NCBI GenBank assembly: GCA_046327915.1
Contig: JAXLXO010000004.1
Coordinates: 124,001 to 188,000 of the forward strand
Direction: 5' to 3'
Length of the DNA stretch: 64,000 nucleotides
From: VGTK01 sp046327915
GTDB lineage: Bacteria > Desulfobacterota > Binatia > UBA12015
Made by a program: the position numbers and the translations under genes. Positions 25,945 through 35,828 of the stretch are shown piece by piece (the stretch's first letter is position 1; each line of letters starts with the position of its first letter). Under the pieces are notes generated by a model. That model made no database searches, was not told where the DNA came from, and saw nothing but the letters and a program-made list of their open reading frames with translations.

Positions 25945-28796
25945 GACGCCACCGCGTGACCGGCGCGTCCGAGCACGTCGGCGCAGCGTCCGCACGCGCC
26001 CGGGAACGCGGCGACGCTGCTCACGTCGAGGCGGTAGTTCCAGCAGCGCGTGCACTTCTCGCCGCGCGCCGCCGCGACCTCGACCCCGAGACCGGCGAGC
26101 ACCGGGCTCTCGGGCAGCGGGCCGTCGACGAGCGTCACCTCGGAGACGATGAACAGCTCCGCGAGCGACGCCGCGCGCTCGCGCAGCAGCGGCTCGATGT
26201 CCTTCGGCGGCGCGAGCGTCACGCGCGCCTCCATCGACTGCTTGATGCGTCCCGCCTGACGCTCGACCTCGAGCGCCTTGGTGACCGCCGAGCGCACCGC
26301 GAGCAGCTTCTCGAAGCGCTCGGCGAGCGCGTCGTCGAGCCACTCCGCCCGCGGCGTCGGGAAGTCGGACAGCAGGACGCTGTCCGATCCGCCGCCGCCC
26401 GGCAGCGCGTGCCAGATGTCCTCGGCGAGGAACGTGAGCACGGGCGCGAGCAGCCCCGCGAGCGCGCGCACGATCTCGTGCATGACGGTCTGCGCCGCGC
26501 GGCGGCCGCGGTCGTCGGGTGCGCTGCAGTAGGCGCGGTCCTTGACGACGTCGAGGTAGAGCGCGCTCATGTCCACCGCGCAGAAGTTGTTCAGCAGATG
26601 GTAGACCGCGTGGAACTCGTACGACTCGTAGCCGTCGCGCGCGCGCTGCACGACCCGCGCGAGGCGATCGAGCGCCCAACGGTCGAGCTCCGGCAGCTCG
26701 GCGTACGGAACCGTGTCGCGCTGCGGGTCGAAGCCGCCGAGGTTGCCGAGCAGGAAGCGCGCGGTGTTGCGCACGCGCCGGTACGCCTCGACCAGGTGGC
26801 TCAGGATCTCCTTCGAGAGCTTGACGTCGCCGCGGTAGTCCTCGGCCGCGACCCAGAGCCGCAGCACGTCGGCGCCGAGGTCCTTCATGATCGCGTCCGG
26901 CGACATCGCGTTGCCGCCCGACTTCGACATCTTCTTCCCCTGGCCGTCGAGGATGAAGCCGTGCGTCAGGCACGCGATGTACGGCGCGTTGCCGCGCGTC
27001 GCGACCGACGTGAGGATCGAGGTGTGGAACCAGCCGCGGTGCTGGTCGGATCCCTCGAGGTAGAGGTCGGCGGGCGAGCGCAGCTCGGGACGGCGCTCGA
27101 GCACCGCCGCGTGGCTCACGCCGGAGTCGAACCACACGTCGAGGATGTCGGTTTCCTTTCGGAGATCGTGCGAGCCGCAGCGCTCGCAGCGGAAGCCCGC
27201 CGGCAGCAGCTCCGCGACGGGATGCGCGAACCACGCGTTCGAGCCCTCGCGCTCGACGATGCCGGCGACGTGCTCCGCGAGCTCCTTGCTTGCGTGCGCG
27301 TGGCCGCAGTGGTCGCAGTGCACCGCGACGATCGGCACGCCCCAGCTGCGCTGGCGCGAGATGCACCAGTCGGGACGCGTCGAGATCATGCCGTGGATGC
27401 GGTCGCGGCCCCAGGGCGGGATCCAGCGCACGCGGTCGATCGCCGCGAGCGTCTCCTCGCGCAGGTGGTTCGTCGACAGCGACACGAACCATTGCTCGGT
27501 GGCGCGGAAGAACAGCGGCTTCTTGCACCGCCAGCAGTGCGGATAGCTGTGCGTGAACGGCCCTTCCGCGATCAGCGTGCCGGCTTCGCGGATGCGCTCG
27601 ACGACCTTCTTGTCGGCGTCGAAGATGCGCTCGCCCTGCAGCTCGGGGACGTCCTTCGTGAAGCGTCCGCTCGCGTCGACCGGCGAGTAGACGTCGAGCC
27701 CGTAGCGCAGCCCGATCTCGTAGTCCTCCTGGCCGTGGCCGGGAGCGGTGTGCACGACGCCGGTACCGGTCTCGAGCGTCACGTGGTCGCCGAGCAGGAC
27801 GGGCACGCGGCGGTCGAGCCACGGGTGGTGGAACTCGACGTTCTCGAGGTTCTTCGCGACGAAGCGGAGCCGCGGCTTGCCCTCGTCCTCGGCGAGCTTC
27901 GCGTCGCGCAGGAACGCGTCGACGAGACCTTCCGCGACGATCAGCAGCTCGCCGCCGACCTGCAGTCCGACGTACGCGAACTCGGGGTTGAGTGACAGCG
28001 CGAGGTTCGCCGGCAGCGTCCACGGCGTGGTCGTCCACGCGACCAGCGCCACGTTGCGCGCGTCCATCGCCTGCAGCGCGTCGCGCGACGCCGCGTCCAC
28101 CGCGCCGAGCAGCGCCACGGGCACCGTCGCCTTCGCGTCGCCGCGCGCGGCGGGGAACTTGACGTGGATGCTGTACGAGCGCTTCTCCTCGTACTCGACC
28201 TCGGCCTCGGCGAGCGCGGTCTCGCAGGACGCGCACCAGTACACCGGCTTCTTCCGCCGGTAGAGCGCGCCCGCGCTCGCGAGCTTGCCGAGCTCGCGGA
28301 TCTCCTGCGCCTCGTACTCCGGGGCCAGCGTCAAGTAGGGGTGGTCCCAGTCGCCGACGACGCCGAGGCGCTTGACCTCGCCGCGCTGGATGTCGACGAA
28401 CTTGCGTGCGTACGCGTCGCACAGGCGCCGCACCTCGACCACGGGCAGCTCGGCCTTCTTCGCGCGCCCGACCTCTTTCTCCACCTGCAGCTCGATCGGC
28501 AGGCCGTGGCAATCCCAGCCGGGGACGTAGGGCGTGCGGTGGCCGCTCAGGTGCTTGTACTTGACGACGATGTCCTTCAGCACGCGGTTCAGCACGTGCC
28601 CCATGTGCATGTTGCCGTTCGCGTACGGGGGGCCGTCGTGCAGGATGAAGAGCGGGGCCGCGTCGCGCTGCGCGAGCATGCGCTCGTAGACGCCGATCTC
28701 GCTCCACCGCGACAGCATCTCCGGCTCGCGCTTCGAGGCGTTGGCGCGCATCGGAAAGGCCGTTTCCGGCAGGTTCAGGGTGCCGCGGTAATCCAT
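25941..28796 (-). CDS. ileS: Isoleucyl-tRNA synthetase
   Basis: 951 aa class I synthetase that charges tRNA-Ile and edits valine. The HIGH-type motif appears as HMGH (~64-67) and KMSKS as GKKMSKSGG. An editing (CP1) domain lies between them. The C-terminus ends in a zinc-finger pair, CTRCWNYR and CGRC. This is the bacterial type I form. ATG 28796 gives MDYRGTLNLPETAFPMR, the normal family opening; a longer in-frame start at 28859 has no homology. It is followed by lspA with a four-base overlap. Confidence 0.96.
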   Translation of the reverse strand: MDYRGTLNLPETAFPMRANASKREPEMLSRWSEIGVYERMLAQRDAAPLFILHDGPPYANGNMHMGHVLNRVLKDIVVKYKHLSGHRTPYVPGWDCHGLPIELQVEKEVGRAKKAELPVVEVRRLCDAYARKFVDIQRGEVKRLGVVGDWDHPYLTLAPEYEAQEIRELGKLASAGALYRRKKPVYWCASCETALAEAEVEYEEKRSYSIHVKFPAARGDAKATVPVALLGAVDAASRDALQAMDARNVALVAWTTTPWTLPANLALSLNPEFAYVGLQVGGELLIVAEGLVDAFLRDAKLAEDEGKPRLRFVAKNLENVEFHHPWLDRRVPVLLGDHVTLETGTGVVHTAPGHGQEDYEIGLRYGLDVYSPVDASGRFTKDVPELQGERIFDADKKVVERIREAGTLIAEGPFTHSYPHCWRCKKPLFFRATEQWFVSLSTNHLREETLAAIDRVRWIPPWGRDRIHGMISTRPDWCISRQRSWGVPIVAVHCDHCGHAHASKELAEHVAGIVEREGSNAWFAHPVAELLPAGFRCERCGSHDLRKETDILDVWFDSGVSHAAVLERRPELRSPADLYLEGSDQHRGWFHTSILTSVATRGNAPYIACLTHGFILDGQGKKMSKSGGNAMSPDAIMKDLGADVLRLWVAAEDYRGDVKLSKEILSHLVEAYRRVRNTARFLLGNLGGFDPQRDTVPYAELPELDRWALDRLARVVQRARDGYESYEFHAVYHLLNNFCAVDMSALYLDVVKDRAYCSAPDDRGRRAAQTVMHEIVRALAGLLAPVLTFLAEDIWHALPGGGGSDSVLLSDFPTPRAEWLDDALAERFEKLLAVRSAVTKALEVERQAGRIKQSMEARVTLAPPKDIEPLLRERAASLAELFIVSEVTLVDGPLPESPVLAGLGVEVAAARGEKCTRCWNYRLDVSSVAAFPGACGRCADVLGRAGHAVAS

Positions 28797-28865
28797 CCCG
28801 TGCGGGTACCAACCACCCGGTGGGCTTTCAATTGATGCCGCCCCCGGCGCGGCTTCCACGGACGT

Positions 28866-29264
28866 CTACTTCGCGGGCAGGCGCTTGCGGGGCGGAGCGA
28901 TCGTCCGCGGCTTCGACGGGCGCCGTGCGCGCGGCGCGCGGGCCACGGGCTCGTCCCGCAGGTCCTCGACCGGCGTGGGCGCGCGCGGACGCTCCGGCAC
29001 CCGCGTCTCGGTGCCCTCGAACGGGTCGAACGAGCGGATCTTCCGGACGCCGAAGAAGTAGCAGCACTGCTCGTGGTCGAGGTCGTTGTTGAACGTGCGC
29101 TGCTGCCCGTCCTCCCACAGCAGGCGGACGAGACACGTGCCGCCGGGGACGATCGACGTCCGCTCCTCCACCACGGCCCCCTCGCCCCACTCCTCGTAGC
29201 GGAGGTGCGTCACGCGATCGCCGAGCCGGAGGTACAGCCTCTTCTCGGACGCCGAGTACTCCAT
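28866..29264 (-). CDS. DUF3553/CarD-like small basic protein
   Basis: 132 aa. Residues ~12-60 (LGDRVTHLRYEEWGEGAVVE, then a beta-rich stretch ending RTFNNDLDHE) resemble the short SH3-like 'GDRV-H-GxGxV' fold of DUF3553 and CarD/TRCF-type domains. The last 55 residues are Pro/Arg-rich and probably disordered and nucleic-acid binding. Start ATG 29264 follows the AT-richer divergent gap shared with the EamA gene. The role is unknown; RNA-polymerase or DNA contact would fit the fold but is inference. It lies 69 bp upstream of ileS and may be co-transcribed with it. Confidence 0.65.
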   Translation of the reverse strand: MEYSASEKRLYLRLGDRVTHLRYEEWGEGAVVEERTSIVPGGTCLVRLLWEDGQQRTFNNDLDHEQCCYFFGVRKIRSFDPFEGTETRVPERPRAPTPVEDLRDEPVARAPRARRPSKPRTIAPPRKRLPAK

Positions 29265-29375
29265 GCGCGACGCCCGTTTTACCGTACGCCCGGAGACGCC
29301 GGTAGACGACGTCCGTGAAATTCGCCGCGCGTGCGTGCGCTGGCCGCACGCGGGCCATCCGGCTAGCGTCGCGCG

Positions 29376-30320
29376 ATGGCCGCGTCGCCGCAGCCCCGCA
29401 CCGGGAACGCCGCACACGCGCCGTCGCCGCACGCGCACGCGGCGGCCGCGCATCCGTCGCGCGCGGCGCTCGGCGCGGCGCTGCTCGCGGTGTGGGTCGT
29501 GTGGGGCTCGACGTATCTCGCGATCAAGCTCGCGATCGTGTCGATCCCGCCGTTTCTGATGGGTGGCGCGCGCTCGATGATCGCGGGCACGCTGCTCCTC
29601 GGCGGACTTCGGCTGCGCGGCGTGCCGTCGCCGCCGCTCGCGCAGTGGAGGAACGCCGCGCTCATCGGCTTCCTGATGGTCACGCTGGCGAACGGTGCCG
29701 TGGTGTGGGCGCAGGGCACGATCCCGTCGAGCCTCGCAGCTCTCGGCGTCGCCACCACGCCGCTGTGGGTCGCGCTCGCGACCGGCTTCCTCGAGGGCTG
29801 GCCGCGTCCTCTCGAGTGGCTCGGGCTCGCCATCGGCTTCGGAGGCGTGGTGCTGCTGAACGGCGACGGCGCGCTGCGGGCGACGCCGTTCGCCGCGCTC
29901 CTGCTGCTCATGGCGCAGCTGTCGTGGGGCGCCGGCACGATCCTCAACCGCCGCGTCGACCTGCCGCACGGGCCGATGGCGAGCGCCACGCAGATGCTGA
30001 CCGGCGGCACGATGCTGTTCGTGGTCGGGCTGCTGTCCGGCGAGCGCTTGACGGCGCTGCCGACCGCGACCTCGCTCGCGGCGCTGGCCTACCTCGTCGT
30101 GTTCGGCTCGATCATCGCGTTCAGCGCGTTCAACTTCCTGATCCGCAACGTCTCGCCGGCGCTCGCGACCAGCAACGCGTACGTCAATCCGCTGGTGGCC
30201 GTGCTGCTCGGCGTCGGGCTGGGCGGCGAGCGACTCGGTCACACGACGACGGTCGCGATGCTGGTGATCCTCGCCGGCGTCGCGCTGGTGCTGCTCGCGC
30301 ACGACCGCACGCGGCACTGA
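29376..30320 (+). CDS. EamA/DMT-family transporter (YedA-like)
   Basis: 314 aa with ten predicted helices in two EamA repeats. The N-terminal repeat begins with WVVWGSTYLAIKLAI, the signature of drug/metabolite transporters, and the second repeat has NFLIRNVSPALATSNAYVNP, typical of the YedA/RhaT-like group. Such inner-membrane proteins export amino acids or metabolites. The first 30 residues are a His/Ala-rich cytoplasmic tail. It is divergent from the DUF3553-like gene. Substrate unknown. Confidence 0.88.
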   Translation: MAASPQPRTGNAAHAPSPHAHAAAAHPSRAALGAALLAVWVVWGSTYLAIKLAIVSIPPFLMGGARSMIAGTLLLGGLRLRGVPSPPLAQWRNAALIGFLMVTLANGAVVWAQGTIPSSLAALGVATTPLWVALATGFLEGWPRPLEWLGLAIGFGGVVLLNGDGALRATPFAALLLLMAQLSWGAGTILNRRVDLPHGPMASATQMLTGGTMLFVVGLLSGERLTALPTATSLAALAYLVVFGSIIAFSAFNFLIRNVSPALATSNAYVNPLVAVLLGVGLGGERLGHTTTVAMLVILAGVALVLLAHDRTRH

Positions 30321-30474
30321 CCGGCGCCCCGGCTCGAGCAGGCGCGCGTCGCGTGCATGGCGGTGAAGGCTCTTGTTTGAGCCGTGGGCCCGCGCCTAAC
30401 GTCGCCCGCCACGAAGGCGTGAGCGGCGCGCGTACCGCACGCCGACCTGCGAAGCGCGGTGGCAAGGAGCGGCG

Positions 30475-30942
30475 ATGCTGCGCGGGACGGGAAACGGAGA
30501 AGTCGCGGCCGTCGGGTTCACCGCCGGGTTCGTCGGTGCAGCGGTCGTCGTCCTCACCGCACGACTGCTGTTCGCAGCCGGCATCGGCCCCGCGCTCGGC
30601 GTGACTTCGCCGTTGCCATTGACGGCGCCCGACGTCTACCGGCCCCTCGTGTGGGGCGGGCTCTGGGGCATCCCGCTCGCGTTCCTTCTTCGGCGGCTGA
30701 CGAGCGGGCACCGCATCGTCGGCTTCCTCTACTTCCTCGCGCCGGTGGCGGCGCTCTTCCTGGTCTTCATGCCGAGGGCCGGCGCGGGCTTCTTCGGCCT
30801 CAACGGCGGGCCCGGCATCATGGTGAACGCGCTGCTCGCCAACGCTCCCTTCGGGATCGTCACCACCCTCGCGATCGAAGCGCTCGGCAGGCGCCCACTC
30901 GAGCAGCGCGAGCCGGCGCTCGAGCGAGCATCGCGGATCTGA
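30475..30942 (+). CDS. Four-helix membrane protein, unknown function
   Basis: 155 aa with hydrophobic segments at about residues 12-34, 58-75, 80-100 and 118-138. ATG 30475 is preceded by AAGGAG at good spacing. No family was recognised; 'PLVWGGLWGIPLAFLLRRL' suggests a YqhR-like or DUF-type integral protein. It lies between the EamA and SDR genes in the same direction, with gaps of about 154 and 88 bp, so shared transcription is possible. The C-terminus is charged and cytoplasmic by the positive-inside rule. Confidence 0.65.
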   Translation: MLRGTGNGEVAAVGFTAGFVGAAVVVLTARLLFAAGIGPALGVTSPLPLTAPDVYRPLVWGGLWGIPLAFLLRRLTSGHRIVGFLYFLAPVAALFLVFMPRAGAGFFGLNGGPGIMVNALLANAPFGIVTTLAIEALGRRPLEQREPALERASRI

Positions 30943-31030
30943 CGACCGCGGACGACACCGCCGCAACGACAACGACCGGCGCCGTGCGTCCGGCCAGCCG
31001 GCGTCCTGCGACGCCGGGGGAGACCGACTC

Positions 31031-31834
31031 ATGACCATGCCAGCGGGCGTCGCCCTGGTGACCGGAGCTTCCTCCGGAATCGGCGCGGTCTACGCCGATC
31101 GTCTCGCCCGTCGCGGACACGACCTTCTCCTCGTGGCGCGTGACCGGACGCGACTCGAGACCGTCGCCGGCCGCATCCGCCAAGCGAGCGGCCGCGCCGT
31201 GGAGATCCTGCAGGCCGACCTCGCCGATCCCGGCGGCGTGGCGAAGGTCGAAAGCCGCATCGGCAGCGACGCGACGATCTCGGTGCTGGTGAACAACGCC
31301 GGGATCTCGCTCGAGGGAGGTCTGCTCGACAATCCGCCGGAGCGGCTGCGCGAGCTGATCGCGGTCAACGTCACCGCGCCGACCCTGCTCGCCGCCGCGG
31401 CCGGCAAGGCGTTCGTCCGTCGCGGCGCGGGCGTGATCATCAACATCTCGTCCGTGCTGGCCCTCGCGCCCGAGCTGTTCGACGGCGTCTACAGCGGCTC
31501 GAAGGCCTTCCTGCTGAACCTGTCGCTGAAGCTGGCGCGCGACGTGGCCGAGCGCGGCGTCCGTGTGCAGGCGGTGCTGCCGGGAGCGACCCGGACCGAG
31601 ATCTGGCAGCGCTCGGGCAAGGACGTCGACACGCTGCTGCCCGGCATGGTCATGGACGTCGACGACCTCGTCGACGCCGCGCTGGTCGGACTCGACGCCG
31701 GCGAGGTGGTGACGATCCCGTCGCTCGCCGACGAGAGCCAGTGGACGACGTACAATGACGCGCGGCTAGCGATGGCCCCGCTCCTCTCGCGCCGCGACGT
31801 CGCCGCACGCTACCGCGTCAAGACCAGCGCCTGA
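31031..31834 (+). CDS. Short-chain dehydrogenase/reductase (SDR)
   Basis: 267 aa classical SDR. Cofactor motif TGASSGIG is at residues 11-18, NNAG at 88-91, and the catalytic Ser ~141, Tyr 154 and Lys 158 are in NISS and YSGSK. Asn ~113 (VNVT) completes the tetrad. Basic residues after the second strand (ARDRTRL) favour NADPH. It resembles DltE/YqjQ-like oxidoreductases acting on small carbonyl substrates in the cytosol. A ribosome site (GGGGAGA) precedes ATG 31031; the second Met at 31037 is an alternative. Substrate unknown. Confidence 0.9.
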   Translation: MTMPAGVALVTGASSGIGAVYADRLARRGHDLLLVARDRTRLETVAGRIRQASGRAVEILQADLADPGGVAKVESRIGSDATISVLVNNAGISLEGGLLDNPPERLRELIAVNVTAPTLLAAAAGKAFVRRGAGVIINISSVLALAPELFDGVYSGSKAFLLNLSLKLARDVAERGVRVQAVLPGATRTEIWQRSGKDVDTLLPGMVMDVDDLVDAALVGLDAGEVVTIPSLADESQWTTYNDARLAMAPLLSRRDVAARYRVKTSA

Positions 31835-31861
31835 GCGGTGCGGCGACGACCGCGGTGCGGC

Positions 31862-33748
31862 TCAGCGCCGTGAGGTCGCGGCCTCGAGCTTCGAGAGGTC
31901 GCGCACGGCACCGTTCGCGGCGCTGGTCGTCATCAGCGCGTAGGCGCGCAGCGCGAGCGAGACCTCGCGCTCGCGGTTCGGACGGAATGCGTCCGCGCCG
32001 CGCGCGTTCTCCTCGTCGCGGCGGGCGCGCAGCGTCGCCTCGTCGACGACGACGTCGATGCGGCGCGACGGGATGTCGATGCGGATACGGTCGCCCTCGC
32101 GCACGAGCCCGATGGGCCCGCCCTCCGCCGCCTCCGGCGACACGTGGCCGATGCTGAGACCCGACGTTCCGCCGCTGAAGCGGCCGTCCGTCACGAGCGC
32201 ACAGGCCTTGCCGAGACCCTTCCCCTTCAGGAACGACGTCGGGTAGAGCATCTCCTGCATGCCGGGTCCGCCCTTCGGGCCCTCGTAGACGATCACGACC
32301 ACGTCGCCTTCCTTCACCTGGTCGGCGAGGATCGCGTCGCACGCGGCGTCCTGCGAGTGGAAGACGCGCGCCGGGCCTTCGAAGACCAGGATCGACGCGT
32401 CGACACCCGCGGTCTTCACGATGCAGCCGTCGGCCGCGATGTTGCCGTAGAGCACCGCGAGGCCGCCGTCCTTGCTGTAGGCGTGCTCGACGTCGCGAAT
32501 GCAGCCCTTGACGCGATCGGTGTCGGCGTCGGCGAAGTACTTGTCCTGCGAGAACGCGACCTGCGTCGGCACGCCGCCCGGTGCCGCGAGCGCGCGCGCC
32601 TTCGACTCCGGCGTCGCGGTGGCGCGCATGATGTCGTTGCGGTCGATCGCCTCGCCCAGCGTCTTCGAGTGGACCGTTCCGACCTCGCGATGGATGAGCC
32701 CCGCCTTGTCGAGCTCGCCGAGGATCGACAGGATGCCGCCCGCGCGGTGCACGTCCTCGACGTGGTACTGCGACGACGGCGCCACCTTGCAGATGTTCGG
32801 GACTTTCCGCGACATGCGGTCGATGTCCGCCATGGTGAAGTTCACGCCACCCTCGCGCGCGATCGCGAGGATGTGCAGCACGGTGTTGGTCGAGCCGCCC
32901 ATCGCGATGTCGAGCGCCATCGCGTTCTCGAACGCCGCGAAGGTCGCGACGTTGCGCGGCAGCACGGAGTCGTCGCCGCCCTTGTAGTGCTGCTTCGCGA
33001 GCTCGACGATGCGCTTCGACGCCTCCTCGAAGAGCTCCCAGCGGCGCGCGTGCGTCGCGAGGTAGGTGCCGTTGCCGGGCAGCGCGAGGCCGAGCGCCTC
33101 GTTGAGGCAGTTCATGCTGTTCGCGGTGAACATGCCCGAGCACGAGCCGCAGGTCGGACACGCGGAGCGCTCCATCTCGGCGAGCTCCTCGTCGGAGACC
33201 TTCGCGTCGCTCGCCGCGATCATCGGATCGATGAGGTCGAGCTTGCGCACGATCTGCTGGCCGTCGCGGTCGTGCGTGCCGGCCATCTTGCCGGCCTCCA
33301 TCGGACCACCGGACACGAAGATCGTCGGGATGTTGAGCCGCATCGCGGCCATCAGCATGCCCGGCGTGATCTTGTCGCAGTTGGAGATGCACAGCAGCGC
33401 GTCGGCACAGTGCGCGTTCACCATGTACTCGACGCTGTCGGCGATCAGGTCGCGGCTCGGCAGCGAGTAGAGCATGCCGCCGTGGCCCATCGCGATGCCG
33501 TCGTCCACGGCGATGGTGTTGAACTCGACGCCCCAGCCGCCGGCCGCGTCGATGACCTTCTTCACGCGCTGTCCGACGTCGTGCAGGTGGACGTGGCCCG
33601 GCACGAACTGCGTGAAGCTGTTGGCGATCGCGACGATCGGCTTCGCGAAGTCCTCGTCCTTCATGCCGGTGGCGCGCCAGAGCGCGCGGGCGCCCGCCAT
33701 GTTGCGTCCAAACGTCGAGGTGCGGCTGCGGTATCCGAGAGAGGCCAT
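31862..33748 (-). CDS. ilvD: Dihydroxy-acid dehydratase
   Basis: 628 aa. It converts 2,3-dihydroxy-isovalerate or -methylvalerate to the 2-keto acids of valine and isoleucine synthesis. The cluster cysteines are seen in SNCDKITPG and CPTCGSCSGMF, and the C-terminal signature DGRFSGGTSGLSIGH is intact. Length matches the Escherichia coli-type enzyme (about 616 aa). The start MASLGYRSRTSTFGRNMAGAR is the normal family opening. It is divergent from the DUF3556 gene across about 130 bp. No other ilv genes are in the window. Confidence 0.96.
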   Translation of the reverse strand: MASLGYRSRTSTFGRNMAGARALWRATGMKDEDFAKPIVAIANSFTQFVPGHVHLHDVGQRVKKVIDAAGGWGVEFNTIAVDDGIAMGHGGMLYSLPSRDLIADSVEYMVNAHCADALLCISNCDKITPGMLMAAMRLNIPTIFVSGGPMEAGKMAGTHDRDGQQIVRKLDLIDPMIAASDAKVSDEELAEMERSACPTCGSCSGMFTANSMNCLNEALGLALPGNGTYLATHARRWELFEEASKRIVELAKQHYKGGDDSVLPRNVATFAAFENAMALDIAMGGSTNTVLHILAIAREGGVNFTMADIDRMSRKVPNICKVAPSSQYHVEDVHRAGGILSILGELDKAGLIHREVGTVHSKTLGEAIDRNDIMRATATPESKARALAAPGGVPTQVAFSQDKYFADADTDRVKGCIRDVEHAYSKDGGLAVLYGNIAADGCIVKTAGVDASILVFEGPARVFHSQDAACDAILADQVKEGDVVVIVYEGPKGGPGMQEMLYPTSFLKGKGLGKACALVTDGRFSGGTSGLSIGHVSPEAAEGGPIGLVREGDRIRIDIPSRRIDVVVDEATLRARRDEENARGADAFRPNREREVSLALRAYALMTTSAANGAVRDLSKLEAATSRR

Positions 33749-33881
33749 GACGCGACGCTAGTGTGGCGGTGGGGATCGCGCAATCGCGGGCCCGTCCTGC
33801 CTCTGCACGACCGTCGCGACGGACGCGGCCGCCCGGACGCGGAGCTTGCACCCCGCGCGACGCCAAGCGAGAACCGCCGCC

Positions 33882-35828
33882 ATGAACCAGCCCGCCGCCG
33901 CGACGGACCTGCCGCCGTTCGACCCCCAGCGGATCCTGAACGCACCGTTCCCCGAGCGCGTCCGCCTCGCCTGCGTGACGTGGGCCAACTCGAGCCCGAA
34001 CCTGCCCAGCGTCATGGCGCTGTACTGGATCAAGTACTTCGTCCCGCTGATCGGCACCTGGGCGTTCTGGTGCAGCTTCAACGCCGGCTACCCCGGCTTC
34101 TTCCACGGCGGCTGGGCGTTCACCGCGGACGCGTTCAAGAAGGCGATGGTGTGGTCGATGTTCTGGGAGCTGGCGGGCTTCGGCTGCGGCTGGGGTCCCA
34201 TGAACGCGCGCTTCGACCCGTGGTTCGGCGGCTTCCGGCACTTCCTGCGTCCGGGGACGATCAAGCTGCCGGTGTTCCGCGGCGCGCCGCTGATCGGCGG
34301 CGACACGCGCAACTGGCTCGACGTGATCGTCTACGGCGCGAACCAGCTCTTCCTGCTGCGCGCGCTGCTCGCGCCCGAGGTCACGCCGTGGCTGCTCGCG
34401 CCGGTGATGCTGACCATCCCGGTGCTGGGCCTGCTCGACAAGACGCTCTACCTCGCGTGCCGCGCCGAGCACTACTTCGTCGTGCTGTTCTGCATCGTCT
34501 TCGCGTACGCGAACGACCTGTGGATCTCCGGCGCGAAGCTGGTGTGGTGCTTCATCTGGTTCTGGGCCGCGACGTCGAAGCTCAACCGGCACTTCCCGAC
34601 GGTCATCATGTTCATGATGAACAACGGGCCGTTCTTCCCGAAGGCGCTGAAGAAGAAGCTGTTCGCGAACTTCCCGACCGATCTGCGGCCGTCGAACTTC
34701 GCGGCGTTCATGGCGCACTTCGGGACCGCGGCGGAGTACGCGATCCCGGTGATCCTCGTGCTCGGCTCGGACAGCACCGTCGTCACGGTCCTCGGCCTGA
34801 TCCTCATGACCGGCTTCCACGGCTTCATCGGGACCAACAACCCGAACGGCATGCCGGTCGAGTGGAACATCCTGATGATCTACGGCGGCATCTTCCTGTT
34901 CGGGTTCAATCCCGACGCGCACCTGTCGGCGCTGACCAGCGAGCCGCTGCTGCTGACGATCCTGCTGCTGTCGCTCGCGGTCGTGCCGACCTTCGGCAAC
35001 TTCTTCCCGTCGAAGGCGTCGTTCCTGCTGTCGATGCGCTATTACGCCGGCAACTGGGCCTACAACATCTGGCTCGTCCGCAAGGGAGACACCGTCAAGA
35101 AGTTCGACAAGCTCAAGAAGTCCGCGCCCATCGTCTACGACCAGCTCGCGAAGTTCGTCCCCGATCCCGTCCAGCTCGGCGTCGCGAAGTGCATGATGAC
35201 GGTGAGCCGCTTCATGCACTTCGAGGGACGCGCGCTGCTCGAGGCGCTGCCCGCGGCGGTCGAGAACATCGACGACTACGAGTGGCACGAGGGCGAGCTG
35301 ATGGGCGGCATGATCCTCGGCTGGAACTTCGGCGACGGACACCTCAACGGCGAGCAGCTGCTGCGCGCGATCCAGCCGACCTGCGGCTTCGAGCCGGGCA
35401 GCATCGTGTCGGTCGAGTCGCAGCCGCTTTTCGGACCGACCATGCACTGGCGCGTGATCGACGCGGTGGACGGCGTGGTCGCGCAGGGACACACGCGTCT
35501 CAACGACTACCGCGACGTGCCGACCGACGTCGCCGAGGCGTCGCGCGACCGGCGGCGCCGCCTGAAACGTGATCCAGTCGAGGTCGCCGCGCTCGTCGCG
35601 GGCGGACGTCGAGCAGACCGTCATGGGCGCCGTCCTCGCCTCGCGGCCTACATGCTCACGTGGTGGTCGCGGAACGGCTGGCCGGACTACCCGAACGTAC
35701 TTCTGGGTCCGCTGATCCCGGCCGCGATCCTCGCGCGGGGCGGCTGCTGGTTCTCGGCGTCGCGCGGTCCGCTGGCGCACGGCGCCGGTCCGCGCGGCCC
35801 GCTTGCACGCGACGCCAGCCGCCGGTAG
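33882..35828 (+). pseudogene. DUF3556 transmembrane protein, 3' end displaced by an insert
   Basis: The N-terminal 437 codons (33882-35192) match DUF3556 (PF12077-like): many membrane helices, plus FGCGWGPMNARF, ATSKLNRHFP and GMPVEWN segments. ATG 33882 is used because the earlier ATG at 33846 adds only basic residues. From 35193 the frame enters a copy of its own 3' end that is exact for 207 bp. It then picks up small deletions and ends abnormally at 35828 after 648 residues with an Arg-rich, non-family tail. The undamaged 3' end lies at 37661-38056. Joining 33882-35192 to 37661-38056 keeps the frame and gives a 568-aa protein of normal family length. The product's function is unknown; it is an integral membrane protein. 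Confidence 0.75.
35186..35810 (+). repeat. Direct repeat copy A (deletion-damaged)
   Basis: Repeats 37654-38345. Bases 35193-35399 are identical to 37661-37867. After a net 6-base loss, 35401-35520 equals 37875-37994. Beyond that, small deletions become frequent, for example nine bases at the GTGC-GACC junction near 35520, while substitutions are rare. It covers the DUF3556 3' end plus a broken copy of the small downstream gene. Confidence 0.9.
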